Position numbers and translations under genes: made by a program. Below the pieces are notes generated by a model that searched no databases, had not been told where the DNA came from, and saw only the letters and a program-made list of their open reading frames with translations. DNA of 64,000 nucleotides from Acidobacteriota bacterium. GTDB taxonomy: Bacteria; Acidobacteriota; Blastocatellia; Pyrinomonadales; Pyrinomonadaceae. Of this stretch, positions 9,693 through 17,467 are shown piece after piece (position 1 is the first letter of the stretch; the number at the start of each line of letters is the position of its first letter). The stretch is from positions 26,364 to 90,363 of the forward strand of contig JAFAZX010000075.1 of the NCBI GenBank assembly GCA_019239425.1, written 5' to 3'.

Positions 9693-9923
9693 CTACGACC
9701 TCTCCGAATCGCCGGCCGTCTCCTCGACCTCAATCTCCTCCGCCGGGATAATGACGACCTTCCCGTCCCTCCAAGTAGCGACAGGGTTGCCGGCACGCTT
9801 ATGGTCGAGCAAAGCGTTGCGAGTCGCGCGCCGCAATGCAGCCACAACGGGCTCGCCTTGCACGACGTTAATCTCCTTCCGGCCTGATTGCTTCACGCTA
9901 TCATCTCGCGGAGTCGTTGCCAT
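9693..9923 (-). CDS. Small partner protein of the zeta-toxin-like kinase (putative antitoxin)
   Basis: This 76-residue, charged protein overlaps the end of the kinase gene by 31 bp and follows it in transcription order. Its middle has a helical ALRRATRNALLDHKRAGNPV segment followed by ATWRDGKVVIIPAEEIEVE. Small proteins with an xHKRxGNPxxxWRDGKVVxIPxEE signature are, to my knowledge, commonly found next to zeta-toxin-family ATPases, which supports an antitoxin or chaperone role; this is not proven. Translation starts with the strong context GGGAGGATTTATG, almost identical to that of three redox-cluster genes. Confidence 0.65.
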   Translation of the reverse strand: MATTPRDDSVKQSGRKEINVVQGEPVVAALRRATRNALLDHKRAGNPVATWRDGKVVIIPAEEIEVEETAGDSERS

Positions 9924-10480
9924 AAATCCTCCCGAAGAATCTTCGGCGGTGTGTTCTTGTTTTTATTCGCTATCTCTATTGGCTCACCTAACTCGGAATT
10001 ATCGTACATTCCCCACGTATCAGCCAGCTCGCTATACACCGCGAAGAAGTTCTGCGCGCCTTTAACGTAGCGCCTGCGGATCACCTCTTCCGGCACGTCA
10101 TGACCGCCCCTGCGCACCCTCTCGCGCACGCGCTGCACCGCCAGGTCAGCGCTGTTCAGCCAAACGTAAATGAGGTGGAATTCGTAGCCCCTGGCGCACA
10201 GCTCTTTAATCAGCCGGGCGTAGGAGCGGCTGGCGAGCGTCGTCTCAAAAGCGAAGCTTAGGTTCTGCTCTGCGAGAGAACGGATTCGCTTGAGCATGAT
10301 GCGACCTGCTTCAAAGGCGACGCTCTCCGGACTGAAAGCTGACAAACCGTGCGCGATGGAATCGGCGTTAACGTATTCCATCAGCCCGTACTCATCTCGT
10401 ATCAGAAACGGCGCGAGGGTCGTCTTGCCCGCGCCGTTCGGCCCCGCGATGACAATGAGCTGCGGACTGCTGTCGCTCAT
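9893..10480 (-). CDS. Zeta-toxin-family P-loop kinase
   Basis: This is a 195-residue P-loop ATPase. GPNGAGKTT at residues 13-21 is the Walker A motif. YVNADSIAHGL, FETTLASRSYARLI and the arginine-rich RVRERVRRGGHDVPEEVIRRRY segment match zeta-toxin/UDP-GlcNAc-kinase-like proteins. These phosphorylate a nucleotide sugar or another small molecule and are usually held in check by a partner. The gene starts 3 bp downstream of the rpiB stop codon and overlaps its small partner gene. Whether it is toxic cannot be told from sequence; some relatives are chromosomal kinases without a toxin role. Confidence 0.8.
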   Translation of the reverse strand: MSDSSPQLIVIAGPNGAGKTTLAPFLIRDEYGLMEYVNADSIAHGLSAFSPESVAFEAGRIMLKRIRSLAEQNLSFAFETTLASRSYARLIKELCARGYEFHLIYVWLNSADLAVQRVRERVRRGGHDVPEEVIRRRYVKGAQNFFAVYSELADTWGMYDNSELGEPIEIANKNKNTPPKILREDLWQRLREMIA

Positions 10481-10482
10481 TC

Positions 10483-11292
10483 TCAAGTTCTGTACTGGCG
10501 TTCGACGGCGTCGATTTTGGCGACGCGGCGCTTGTGGCGGTCTTCGGTGAGGTCGGCCGAGAGCCAGGCGCGGACGATGTCGCGCATCTCGGCGGCGTTG
10601 ATGGTGCCGCTCCCCAAAGTGAGGACGTTGGCGCCGTTGTGCTCGCGGGAGTTGACGGCTACACGCACCGAGTAGCAGGCGGCGGCGCGCACGCCCGGCA
10701 CCTTGTTGGCCGTCATGCACGAGCCGACGCCCGCCCCGTCGATGACGATGCCGAGGTCTGCCTCGCCCTCCGAGACCGCGCGCGCGACCGCGTGCGCGAA
10801 GTCCGGGTAGTCGACCGCGTCGGTCGAGTTCGTGCCGAAGTCGCGCACGCGGTGGCCGAGTTCGGCGAGGAAGACCTTCAGCTCCTCCTTCAAAGGGAAG
10901 CCGCCGTGATCCGCGCCGACGGCGATGATCTTCTCCGCGCGCGGGCCGCGGCGCGGCACGCGGCGGACGAGCTCGATGCGGCGCTCGCGGACGATGTCGG
11001 CGGCGAGCGGCGTCAGCCTCGCGCCTTCGGCGATTCTCAGGCGGGAGCCCTCGGGCAGGCCCCTCAAGTCGTCCTCGGTGAGGACGTTCTTGGATGACTC
11101 GTCCTGGTCGTAGTCCTTCTGTGCTTCGGCCGGCTTCGGCGCGGGCGCGGGCGCGACGTTGACGACGCGCGCGAGGGCGGGCTGCGGCGGCGCGCCGGCC
11201 TCTTCCTCGGCCGGCGACGCGTTCTGTAAGACTTCGCGCACGAGCGCGCGGACGCGGTCGCGCGTGGACTCTGTGGGCCGTTCTTCAGCCAT
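10483..11292 (-). CDS. rpiB: Ribose-5-phosphate isomerase B family protein with N-terminal microcompartment-type extension
   Basis: This encodes 269 residues, of which the last 155 or so are a RpiB/LacAB sugar-phosphate isomerase. IAVGADHGGFPLKEELK, the active-site Cys in VGSCMTANKVPG, and NVLTLGSGTI are conserved. The first 115 residues are extra: an amphipathic helix (TRDRVRALVREVLQNA), a Pro/Ala linker, and LTEDDLRGLPEG...RLTPLAADIVRERRIEL. The last resembles the 'TPAARD' segment seen in several microcompartment-associated enzymes such as EutQ. Together with the similar extension on DeoC this suggests targeting to a shell. It is divergent from hpt and is probably the first gene of a leftward operon. 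Confidence 0.88.
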   Translation of the reverse strand: MAEERPTESTRDRVRALVREVLQNASPAEEEAGAPPQPALARVVNVAPAPAPKPAEAQKDYDQDESSKNVLTEDDLRGLPEGSRLRIAEGARLTPLAADIVRERRIELVRRVPRRGPRAEKIIAVGADHGGFPLKEELKVFLAELGHRVRDFGTNSTDAVDYPDFAHAVARAVSEGEADLGIVIDGAGVGSCMTANKVPGVRAAACYSVRVAVNSREHNGANVLTLGSGTINAAEMRDIVRAWLSADLTEDRHKRRVAKIDAVERQYRT

Positions 11293-11429
11293 AAAGGAAC
11301 CCGTGAACGTCTACCATTTGACCTTAAGCGTGGAGCGCGCATAGTATGTCGCACCACGGCGGCCCCGCGCAAACAGCTCAGGCGCCGCCCGTTCCCGCTT
11401 ACGTTTTCTTAAACACAGAGGAGGCCGAA

Positions 11430-11999
11430 TTGTCTTCATCCGCCGTCGCTTTGTCGGAGTTCAGCAACCCCAACCTGGAGCCGCTCTTCACCGCCGAGCA
11501 GATCCAGAACCGCGTCGCCGAGATGGGCGCCGAGATCGCGCGCGACTACGCGGGCCAGACGCCGCTCCTCGTCGGCGTGCTCAAGGGCGCGTACATCTTC
11601 CTGAGCGACCTCGTCCGCGCCATCGACCTCCGCCTCGGCGTCGAGTTCATGGCGATTTCGAGTTACGGCTCGGGGATGCGCTCGACGGGGGAGGTGAAGA
11701 TCGTCAAAGACCTCGACGTGCCGGTGGACGGCCGCGACATCCTCATCGTCGAGGACATCGTGGACACGGGCCTGACGCTCTCGTTCCTCATCGGGAGCCT
11801 CCACCAGCGCGGCGCGAAGAGCGTCAAGCTGGCCGCGCTCCTCGACAAGCACGAGCGGCGCGAGAAGGACGTGCCCATCGACTACTGCGGCTTCCAGATT
11901 CCGGACGCCTTCGTCGTCGGCTACGGCCTCGACTACGCCGAGCGCTACCGGAACCTCCCCTACATCGCCGTCATCAAAGACCCGAGCCTCAAGGACTGA
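11430..11999 (+). CDS. hpt: Hypoxanthine phosphoribosyltransferase
   Basis: This 189-residue purine-salvage enzyme transfers the phosphoribosyl group of PRPP to hypoxanthine/guanine. LVGVLKGAYIFLSDL, ISSYGSGMRSTG and the PRPP loop ILIVEDIVDTGLT are diagnostic, and the C-terminal VVGYGLDYAERYRNLPYI completes the fold. I place the start at TTG 11430, because AGAGGAGG lies five bases upstream and the length then matches the family. An in-frame ATG at 11346 would add 28 unmatched residues. It neighbours deoB and rpiB/deoC, which fits nucleoside salvage. Confidence 0.9.
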   Translation: MSSSAVALSEFSNPNLEPLFTAEQIQNRVAEMGAEIARDYAGQTPLLVGVLKGAYIFLSDLVRAIDLRLGVEFMAISSYGSGMRSTGEVKIVKDLDVPVDGRDILIVEDIVDTGLTLSFLIGSLHQRGAKSVKLAALLDKHERREKDVPIDYCGFQIPDAFVVGYGLDYAERYRNLPYIAVIKDPSLKD

Positions 12000-12010
12000 T
12001 TTAGAAAAAA

Positions 12011-12085
12011 TTAACCACAGAGACACAGAGGCACAGCTTGAAGAGCTATGACTTCAAAGCTGTGCCTCTGTGTCTCTGTGGTTAA
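12011..12085. repeat. CACAGAG hairpin element, likely terminator between hpt and deoB
   Basis: A perfect 29-bp stem (12011-12039 with 12057-12085; TTAACCACAGAGACACAGAG...) is closed by a 17-nt loop between two convergent genes. The outer 25 bp recur at 63411-63486 with a different inner stem, so this is a dispersed repeat family rather than an ordinary terminator. Confidence 0.75.
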
Positions 12086-12088
12086 AAC

Positions 12089-13276
12089 TCAGTCTGCGAT
12101 GAGACGCAGGAAACTCTCGCCCGCCTTCAGTCTCAGGCCGAAGTTGTCGGCGATGGTCTGGCCGATGTCGGCGAGCGAGCCGCGGTCGCCGAGACGGACG
12201 CCGGCGCGCGCGCGCGGGCCGTAGACGAGGAGCGGGGCGTACTCGCGCGTGTGGTCTGTGCCGCGGTAGGTCGGGTCGTTGCCGTGGTCGGCGGTGATGA
12301 CGAGCAGGTCGCCCTCGCGCATCGCACTCTCTATCTCCGGCAGGCGCGCGTCGAAGTGTTCGAGAGCGCGCGCGTAGCCTTCGACGTCCCGGCGGTGGCC
12401 GTAGAGCATGTCGAAGTCCACGAGGTTCGAGAAGATGAGGCCGCGCGTGTCGCCTCTCAGGGCTTCAATGGTCTTGTCAATCGACTGGTCGTTGTTCTTC
12501 CCCGGCAGCTCCTGCGTGACTCCGGACGCGTCGTAGATGGAGGAGATTTTGCCGACGGCCACCACGTCGAGTCCCGCGCCCGAGAGGACTGGCAGGAGCA
12601 TGTCGCGCGGCGGCGGCACGGCGTAGTCGTGCCGGTTCTCGGTGCGCTTAAACGCCCCCGGCTCGCCGACGAAGGGGCGCGCGATGACGCGGCCGACCTC
12701 GTGCTCGCCCCGCAAAAGGTTCCGCGCGGCCTCGCAGATTTCATAGAGGCGCGGGACGGGGATGACCCCCTCGTGCGCGGCGATCTGGAAGACCGAGTCG
12801 GCCGAGGTGTAGACGATGGGCTTGCCCGTCTTCACGTGCTCCTCGCCGAGTTCCTTAATGATCTCCGTCCCCGAAGCGGGGTAGTTGCCCAGCACCCCGG
12901 GCACGCGCGCCTCCGAGACGAAGCTGTCGATCACGTCCTCGGGGAAGCCGTTCGGGTAGGTCGGGAAGGCCTTCTCAAGAATGATGCCGGCCATCTCCCA
13001 GTGCCCGGTCGTCGTGTCCTTCCCGTTCGAGCGCAGGGCGCAACGCCCGTAAGAGGCGCGCGGACTCTCCACGGCCGCGACGCCGCTCAAGCTCCGCACG
13101 TTCCCCAGGCCCCACGCGCGCAGGTTCGGCAGGTTGACCTGCCGCGACTCGCAGATGTGCCCCAGCGTGTCCGACCCCGCGTCGCCCCACTCGGCCGCGT
13201 CCGGCATCTCGCCCATGCCCAGACTGTCAAGCACAACCAGCGTGACGCGTTCAAAAGCGCGCCTCTCATCAGTCAT
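12089..13276 (-). CDS. deoB: Phosphopentomutase
   Basis: This is a 395-residue Mn-dependent enzyme of the alkaline-phosphatase superfamily. It interconverts (deoxy)ribose-1- and -5-phosphate, feeding deoxyribose-5-phosphate to DeoC. LVVLDSLGMGEMPDA at the N-terminus carries the metal-binding Asp. KDTTTGHWEMAG holds the phosphorylated Thr region, and TADHGNDPTYRGTDHTREY supplies further metal ligands. ATG at 13276 is preferred over the TTG one codon earlier. It is convergent with hpt and belongs to the same nucleoside-catabolic neighbourhood. Confidence 0.95.
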   Translation of the reverse strand: MTDERRAFERVTLVVLDSLGMGEMPDAAEWGDAGSDTLGHICESRQVNLPNLRAWGLGNVRSLSGVAAVESPRASYGRCALRSNGKDTTTGHWEMAGIILEKAFPTYPNGFPEDVIDSFVSEARVPGVLGNYPASGTEIIKELGEEHVKTGKPIVYTSADSVFQIAAHEGVIPVPRLYEICEAARNLLRGEHEVGRVIARPFVGEPGAFKRTENRHDYAVPPPRDMLLPVLSGAGLDVVAVGKISSIYDASGVTQELPGKNNDQSIDKTIEALRGDTRGLIFSNLVDFDMLYGHRRDVEGYARALEHFDARLPEIESAMREGDLLVITADHGNDPTYRGTDHTREYAPLLVYGPRARAGVRLGDRGSLADIGQTIADNFGLRLKAGESFLRLIAD

Positions 13277-13334
13277 CAATTTTTCATCCTTCTTGAAAGT
13301 CTTAATTTCAAATTTGAAATTTCAAATTCTCAAC

Positions 13335-14570
13335 TTAGCTCCGCGGCGCCTGGTAGCCCTCGCGGGCGCGCACCTGCGCGTCTTTGACGGTGCGCACCTG
13401 GACGCTGATCTTGCGGAAGGTGCCGTCGCGCGCGGTGTTGGTCGAGTAGTAGCCGATACTGTACTGCGTGCCGATGTCTTCGGCCACCTGGCGGAAGGCG
13501 CGGCGCGCGTCGCGGAGGTCTGCGGCCGGGAAGGTCTTGCCGCCCGACTCGCGCGCGAGGCTCGCCATCTCGGAGCGCGCCAGTTGGTAGAGCGTGCGGC
13601 TGGCGTGCATGCGCTCGAACTGGCCCATGCGGCAGAAGTTCGAGAAGTCCTCGGCCGAAGCGCCCGGCGCGATGACGCGCTGGTAGCGGCGGAGCTGCGT
13701 GGACGAGAGGCGCAGCGCGCCGTCGTCCTCGCAGTCCTGCATCAGGCGGTCTTCGACGTAGTCCTCGGTGTTGACGAGCACGAAGTAGGAGACGACGCCC
13801 GCGCCCTTCAACTTCTCGCGCGCCTCCTCGAAGGAGGACTCGCTCGTCGAGTCGACGCCGTCCGTGAGCGCGACCAGAGCCCTCCGGCCGCGCGTCTGCT
13901 CGGTCGGCCGCTCGCGGAAGACGTCGGCCGCGACCTTCACGAGGCTGTCGTAGAAGGGCGTGCCGTTCGAGGCACCGACCGACTCGACCGCGTCCTGCAG
14001 GAGGTCTCGGTCGTCTGTGAGCGGCGCCTTCAGCTCGACGGCGGCGAGCGCGTCGCTGCCCTCCTTCTTCGTGTTGAAGGAGAGGATGGCGACGCGGTCG
14101 CCGGGCCGGAGGGCGTCGACGAAGGCGCGGGCGGCGGCGCGGATGAGGCCCACGTCCTCGCGCGTCGAGCCCGAGGTGTCGAGGAGGAGCGCGACCTCGA
14201 AGGGCGCCTCGGTCGTCGAGAAGTTGGCGATCTTCTGCGGGCGCCCGTCCTCGAAGACCTGGAAGTCGGCGGCCTTGAGGCCCGTCAGCGGCCGGCCCGC
14301 GCGATCCGTGACGACGGCCGGGACGGAGACGAGCTGCGTCTCGATGCGGACGACGTCGTCCTCGTCGACCTCTTCGCCGCCCGCGACCGTTCTCTGTGGC
14401 GCGGGCTGCTTCGCGGGCGCAGACTGCGGCGCGGGGGTCGGCGTGGGCGCGACGCGGCGCGGGCGCTGGTGCTGCGCCTGCTCCTCCTGCGCCGGCGTGT
14501 TGACGAGTGTGAGCAGCGCAGCGGCCACCGCGAGCGCGAACATCTTTAAGCTTGCAGGGGACTTCGGCAC
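13335..14570 (-). CDS. Secreted VWFA-related (acidobacterial-type) domain protein
   Basis: This 411-residue exported protein is the third VWA paralogue. A signal peptide (MFALAVAAALLTLV...) is followed by a Pro/Ala/Arg linker and then VRIETQLVSVPAVVTDRAGRPLTGLKAADFQVFEDG, split here only for description. The MIDAS motif DTSGST is present, as is LTDGVDSTSE, and the C-terminal YSIGYYSTN strand is typical of this family. The start is GTG at 14570, or possibly ATG at 14543. A 15-bp A/T-rich palindrome (TTTCAAATTTGAAAT region, about 13305-13325) separates it from deoB. Confidence 0.8.
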   Translation of the reverse strand: MPKSPASLKMFALAVAAALLTLVNTPAQEEQAQHQRPRRVAPTPTPAPQSAPAKQPAPQRTVAGGEEVDEDDVVRIETQLVSVPAVVTDRAGRPLTGLKAADFQVFEDGRPQKIANFSTTEAPFEVALLLDTSGSTREDVGLIRAAARAFVDALRPGDRVAILSFNTKKEGSDALAAVELKAPLTDDRDLLQDAVESVGASNGTPFYDSLVKVAADVFRERPTEQTRGRRALVALTDGVDSTSESSFEEAREKLKGAGVVSYFVLVNTEDYVEDRLMQDCEDDGALRLSSTQLRRYQRVIAPGASAEDFSNFCRMGQFERMHASRTLYQLARSEMASLARESGGKTFPAADLRDARRAFRQVAEDIGTQYSIGYYSTNTARDGTFRKISVQVRTVKDAQVRAREGYQAPRS

Positions 14571-14644
14571 GGTCTTAAACTCTCGCGGGTAGAACTTTCG
14601 CCGTAGAATATAGCCGCAAACGGCCGCCGACGGAAAGGACGAAG

Positions 14645-14830
14645 ATGCCAGTCATCGGGAGACTCGACGGGCAGGTTGACGAAGTCATCATCAAGCCCAT
14701 CTCGCGCCGACGCGACGAAGAGGAAGAGACACACGTCCCACCTCAAACGTCCGACGACACCCCGTCTCACACGCCGCCTTCCGATGAGAGTTCCGCGAAC
14801 ACGGACGAGTTGCCCGTCTGGCTCTTGTAA
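14645..14830 (+). CDS. Small acidic hypothetical protein
   Basis: This encodes 61 residues beginning MPVIGRLDGQVDEVIIKPISRR and ending in a Ser/Thr/Asp/Pro-rich tail and PVWLL. GGAAAGGA lies seven bases before the ATG, which supports translation. There is no transmembrane segment and no recognised domain. It starts 74 bp from the divergent VWA gene. I assign no function. Confidence 0.5.
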   Translation: MPVIGRLDGQVDEVIIKPISRRRDEEEETHVPPQTSDDTPSHTPPSDESSANTDELPVWLL

Positions 14831-14832
14831 GA

Positions 14833-14944
14833 AGGGTTCTGGGTTCTGGGTTGTAGGTTCTGGGTCTGGCCGCTATTAAAACAATGACCAAGGCCGACAC
14901 CAGAACTCAGAACCCAGCACCCAACACCTAGAACCCAACACCCC
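14833..14944. repeat. GGGTTCTGGG/CCCAGAACCC inverted repeat cluster (second copy)
   Basis: Units GGTTCTGGGTTCTGGGTT at the left and CAGAACCCAGCACCCAACAC at the right are reverse complements with a central spacer of about 40 bp. It lies between the convergent small gene and the M28 peptidase gene and resembles the cluster at 2798-2872. A terminator role is plausible. Confidence 0.6.
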
Positions 14945-16407
14945 TATTTCCAGATTCCCGCCGCGCGCCACTGCTCGCCGACCTTCGTCTCTTCGGCCAT
15001 GCGTTTGACCTCTTCGGGTTTGAGGCGGCGGCCGAGGCGCTGGGGGCGTTCGGCGATCTGATAGGCGGTGGCGGCGAGCACGGCCACGGCCGAGGCGTAG
15101 TCGCGCGGGTCGATCTTGTCGGGCGTGTCGGCGATGGTGTGGTGGACTGGGAAGTAGGGCGTCTCGTCCTGTAGGAGGATGAGGTTGGGCACGCCCTCGG
15201 CCATGAAGGGCGCGTTGTCGGTGGCGGCGAACGCGGCGTGCTCGACGGCGAAGTCGCCGAACTGCGCGAGCGGTTCCGAAAGCTCCCGGATGCGAGCGTC
15301 GAGGTCTTCCCTGCCCATCGAGAACCAGCCGGCGGGGCGGCCCGCGCCGATGTCCATCACGAGCGCCGCGACCGTCCTGTCCAGTTCCGCGCGGTGGCGC
15401 TCGACGTATGCGATGGAGCCGACCATGCCCTCCTCCTCGCCCGTGAAGAGCACGAAGCGGATCGTGCGCCGCGGCTTCAGGCCCGAAGCCTTGATGGCGC
15501 GCGCCGTCTCAAGCACGGCCGCGGAGCCGGCGGCGTTGTCGAGCGCGCCGGGGCCGAGGTCGTTCGAGTCGAGGTGCGCGCCGACGACGACCAGCTCTTG
15601 CGCCAGATCGCTCCCCGCCATCTCGCCGACGACGTTCGTCGCCTCGAACGCGGGGCCGATCTGGTTGCGCACGTCGAGGCGCACGCGCGGCGTCCGGTTC
15701 TGCGAGAGCAGGCGGCGCAGAAGTCCCACGTCTTCGTGCGCGAGTGAAACGGTCGGCAGCGCGGCCAGTCTGCCCGTGGCGGTGAACTCGACGGGCGCCG
15801 TGTACTGCATCGCGTGCGGCTTGTCGGCCGCGACGAGGACGGCGAGCGCGCCCGCGTCCTTCAACTCCTTCACGAGCCCCGGCGCGCGGTAGAAGTTGTA
15901 GATGACGGCGGAGAGGTCTGCGCCCTCCGGCACGACGAGCGCGACGCGCCCCTTCAACTTCGTCGCCACCCGTGCAACGTCCTCGGGCCTTCCCGCGCCC
16001 ACGTCCACCAACTCGCCCTCGACCGCGCCGTTCGTGCCCGGCGTCCAGGTGTAAGAGGAGACGGCGAGCGCACGCGCGCCCGTGTCAGAGACGAGCGTGG
16101 CCGAGGCCGGCCCGCGCCCCCAGGACGCGGCCATCGTGTACGGCTCGCGCCGGACGTTCGAGAGCCCGAGCCGCTTCATCTCTTCTGCGGCCCAGGCCTC
16201 GGCGCGGCGCGCGCCGGACGAACCCATCAGGCGACTGCCGATCTGGTCGCAGAGGGTGTTGACGTACTCCAACTGCCGCCCCGCGGCGAAGACCTCGCCG
16301 ATGATGCGCGCGGAGGAGGTGTCCGCGGGCGCCGTCTGCGCGCCGGCGGGGGTCGGGAAAGGCAAGGAGGTTATCAGCAGGACGAGTGGGAAGAGTCTGC
16401 GCATCAT
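14944..16407 (-). CDS. Secreted M28-family aminopeptidase with PA domain
   Basis: This encodes a 487-residue exported zinc peptidase. A signal peptide (MMRRLFPLVLLITSLPFPTPAGAQ) follows the ATG at 16407, with AAGGAG about ten bases upstream. A protease-associated insert (about residues 130-250) precedes the catalytic part. The zinc ligands are the His and Asp of VVVGAHLDSND, the Asp of ALDNAAG and the Glu pair of FTGEEEGMVGS; a further Asp and a His in FPVHHTIADTPD complete the site. The family removes N-terminal residues or dipeptides from extracellular peptides. It probably works beside the M14 enzyme in protein scavenging. Confidence 0.88.
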   Translation of the reverse strand: MMRRLFPLVLLITSLPFPTPAGAQTAPADTSSARIIGEVFAAGRQLEYVNTLCDQIGSRLMGSSGARRAEAWAAEEMKRLGLSNVRREPYTMAASWGRGPASATLVSDTGARALAVSSYTWTPGTNGAVEGELVDVGAGRPEDVARVATKLKGRVALVVPEGADLSAVIYNFYRAPGLVKELKDAGALAVLVAADKPHAMQYTAPVEFTATGRLAALPTVSLAHEDVGLLRRLLSQNRTPRVRLDVRNQIGPAFEATNVVGEMAGSDLAQELVVVGAHLDSNDLGPGALDNAAGSAAVLETARAIKASGLKPRRTIRFVLFTGEEEGMVGSIAYVERHRAELDRTVAALVMDIGAGRPAGWFSMGREDLDARIRELSEPLAQFGDFAVEHAAFAATDNAPFMAEGVPNLILLQDETPYFPVHHTIADTPDKIDPRDYASAVAVLAATAYQIAERPQRLGRRLKPEEVKRMAEETKVGEQWRAAGIWK

Positions 16408-16510
16408 CTTCGAAGGTCTCCTTCGGACGGGTTCGGGAAGGCGGAGTGGAGATAGCACACAGACGACTACGTTGAAAAGAGCGCGCGGGGATTCCCCGCG
16501 GCGCGGGCGC

Positions 16511-16540
16511 TTGACAGACCGAGCGCTCTTCTCTTAAATT
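16511..16540 (+). promoter_or_regulatory. Sigma-70-like promoter of the tRNA pair
   Basis: TTGACA at 16511-16516 and TAAATT at 16535-16540 are separated by 18 bp, ending 27 bp before tRNA-Val. Confidence 0.6.
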
Positions 16541-16566
16541 TGAACCCGGTTAAGGCGGTTCTTTTC

Positions 16567-16641
<75 letters not shown>

Positions 16642-16673
16642 CGTACGCGCCGACCTTGAAAATTTAAGGTTCT

Positions 16674-16753
<80 letters not shown>

Positions 16754-16780
16754 TTAACCAGCCTGGAACCAGGCACTTGG

Positions 16781-16811
16781 AAGCCGTCCTTCGGGGCGGC
16801 TTTCGTGTTTT
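16781..16811 (+). terminator. Terminator after tRNA-Asp inside the island
   Basis: AAGCCGTCC-TTCG-GGGCGGCTT followed by TCGTGTTTT forms a GC hairpin with a T-rich tail, 27 bp after the tRNA. Confidence 0.6.
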
Positions 16812-16875
16812 CAGGCTCCGGGGACAGAAATGTAGACACATGGCGGGACAACTGACCGGCGATCAGCTCTACGGT

Positions 16876-17187
16876 CTATTGCTTAAAGGCGGGTGAAAGG
16901 TGCTTATACCGCTCTAACTCCTCCGACCTGTGGCCGGTCATCTTCCTGATAATCGCGTCGGCCACGCCTTCAATGAAGAGCATGGTGGTCGCGAAGTGCC
17001 GCAGGTCGTGGATGCGGAGGTCGTGGACTTTGGCGAGAGTACAAATTCTCCTAAACCGCTTCCCTAAATCCCAGGCGTGCGGCTTGGAGAACTTCGCAAC
17101 GTCCCTGAATTTGACGTTAGGCTTAGCCGGAAACAGGTATTCATGCTTGCCGTAGCTTGGGAGCTGACGGAGGGCATAAACAGCCCT
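16876..17187 (-). pseudogene. Tyrosine recombinase (integrase) C-terminal remnant, frameshifted
   Basis: The open stretch encodes about 104 residues and ends HDLRIHDLRHFATTMLF...MTGHRSEELERYKHLSP. It therefore keeps the HxLRH box, the TGHRS box and the nucleophilic Tyr in ERYKHL of phage-type integrases. There is no start codon: the frame opens after a TAA at 17188-17190. Immediately upstream another frame reads SSALHNELVK, which would continue naturally into AVYALRQLPSYGKHEYLFPA if one G were removed near 17185. The first catalytic Arg region and the N-terminal arm-binding domain are missing. It lies beside the tRNA-Asp attachment site, as expected for the island integrase. Confidence 0.75.
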
Positions 17188-17467
17188 TTACGAGTTCGTT
17201 GTGGAGAGCAGAGGATGTAATGCCGTTTGATGAGTTGAATGATGACATACCTTTGTTTCACGTGGCTGCGTAAGGAGTTAGTCGATATCAAATCAGCCTC
17301 ATGAAGAGGGATTGGCGACACAGGAACCCGCCTGTCAGCATATTATTTATATCCAGCGCAATAGAGGCATAGGGGGAGATGTTTATACGGGCCAAAAATG
17401 TCTGACATGCAGAGTTGAGTTTCCGTCAGTGGTGTGGCCGGTGTCCCATCAATGGGAATAATAACTG
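17188..17467. other. Low-GC intergenic stretch without a supported gene
   Basis: This stretch contains the decayed 5' end of the integrase (frames broken by stops on all strands). I see no complete gene. The right end abuts the stop codon of the transthyretin-like protein gene. Confidence 0.4.

Noticed and set aside
11346..11429. ATG start of hpt at 11346
   Set aside because: The 28 extra residues match nothing in the family, while TTG 11430 has a strong AGAGGAGG site five bases upstream.
12251..14549. Long rightward open frames (378 and 471 codons) over deoB and the VWA gene
   Set aside because: They are antisense to well-supported genes, have no family motifs and have Arg/Val/Ala/Asp-rich composition typical of antisense shadows in GC-rich DNA.
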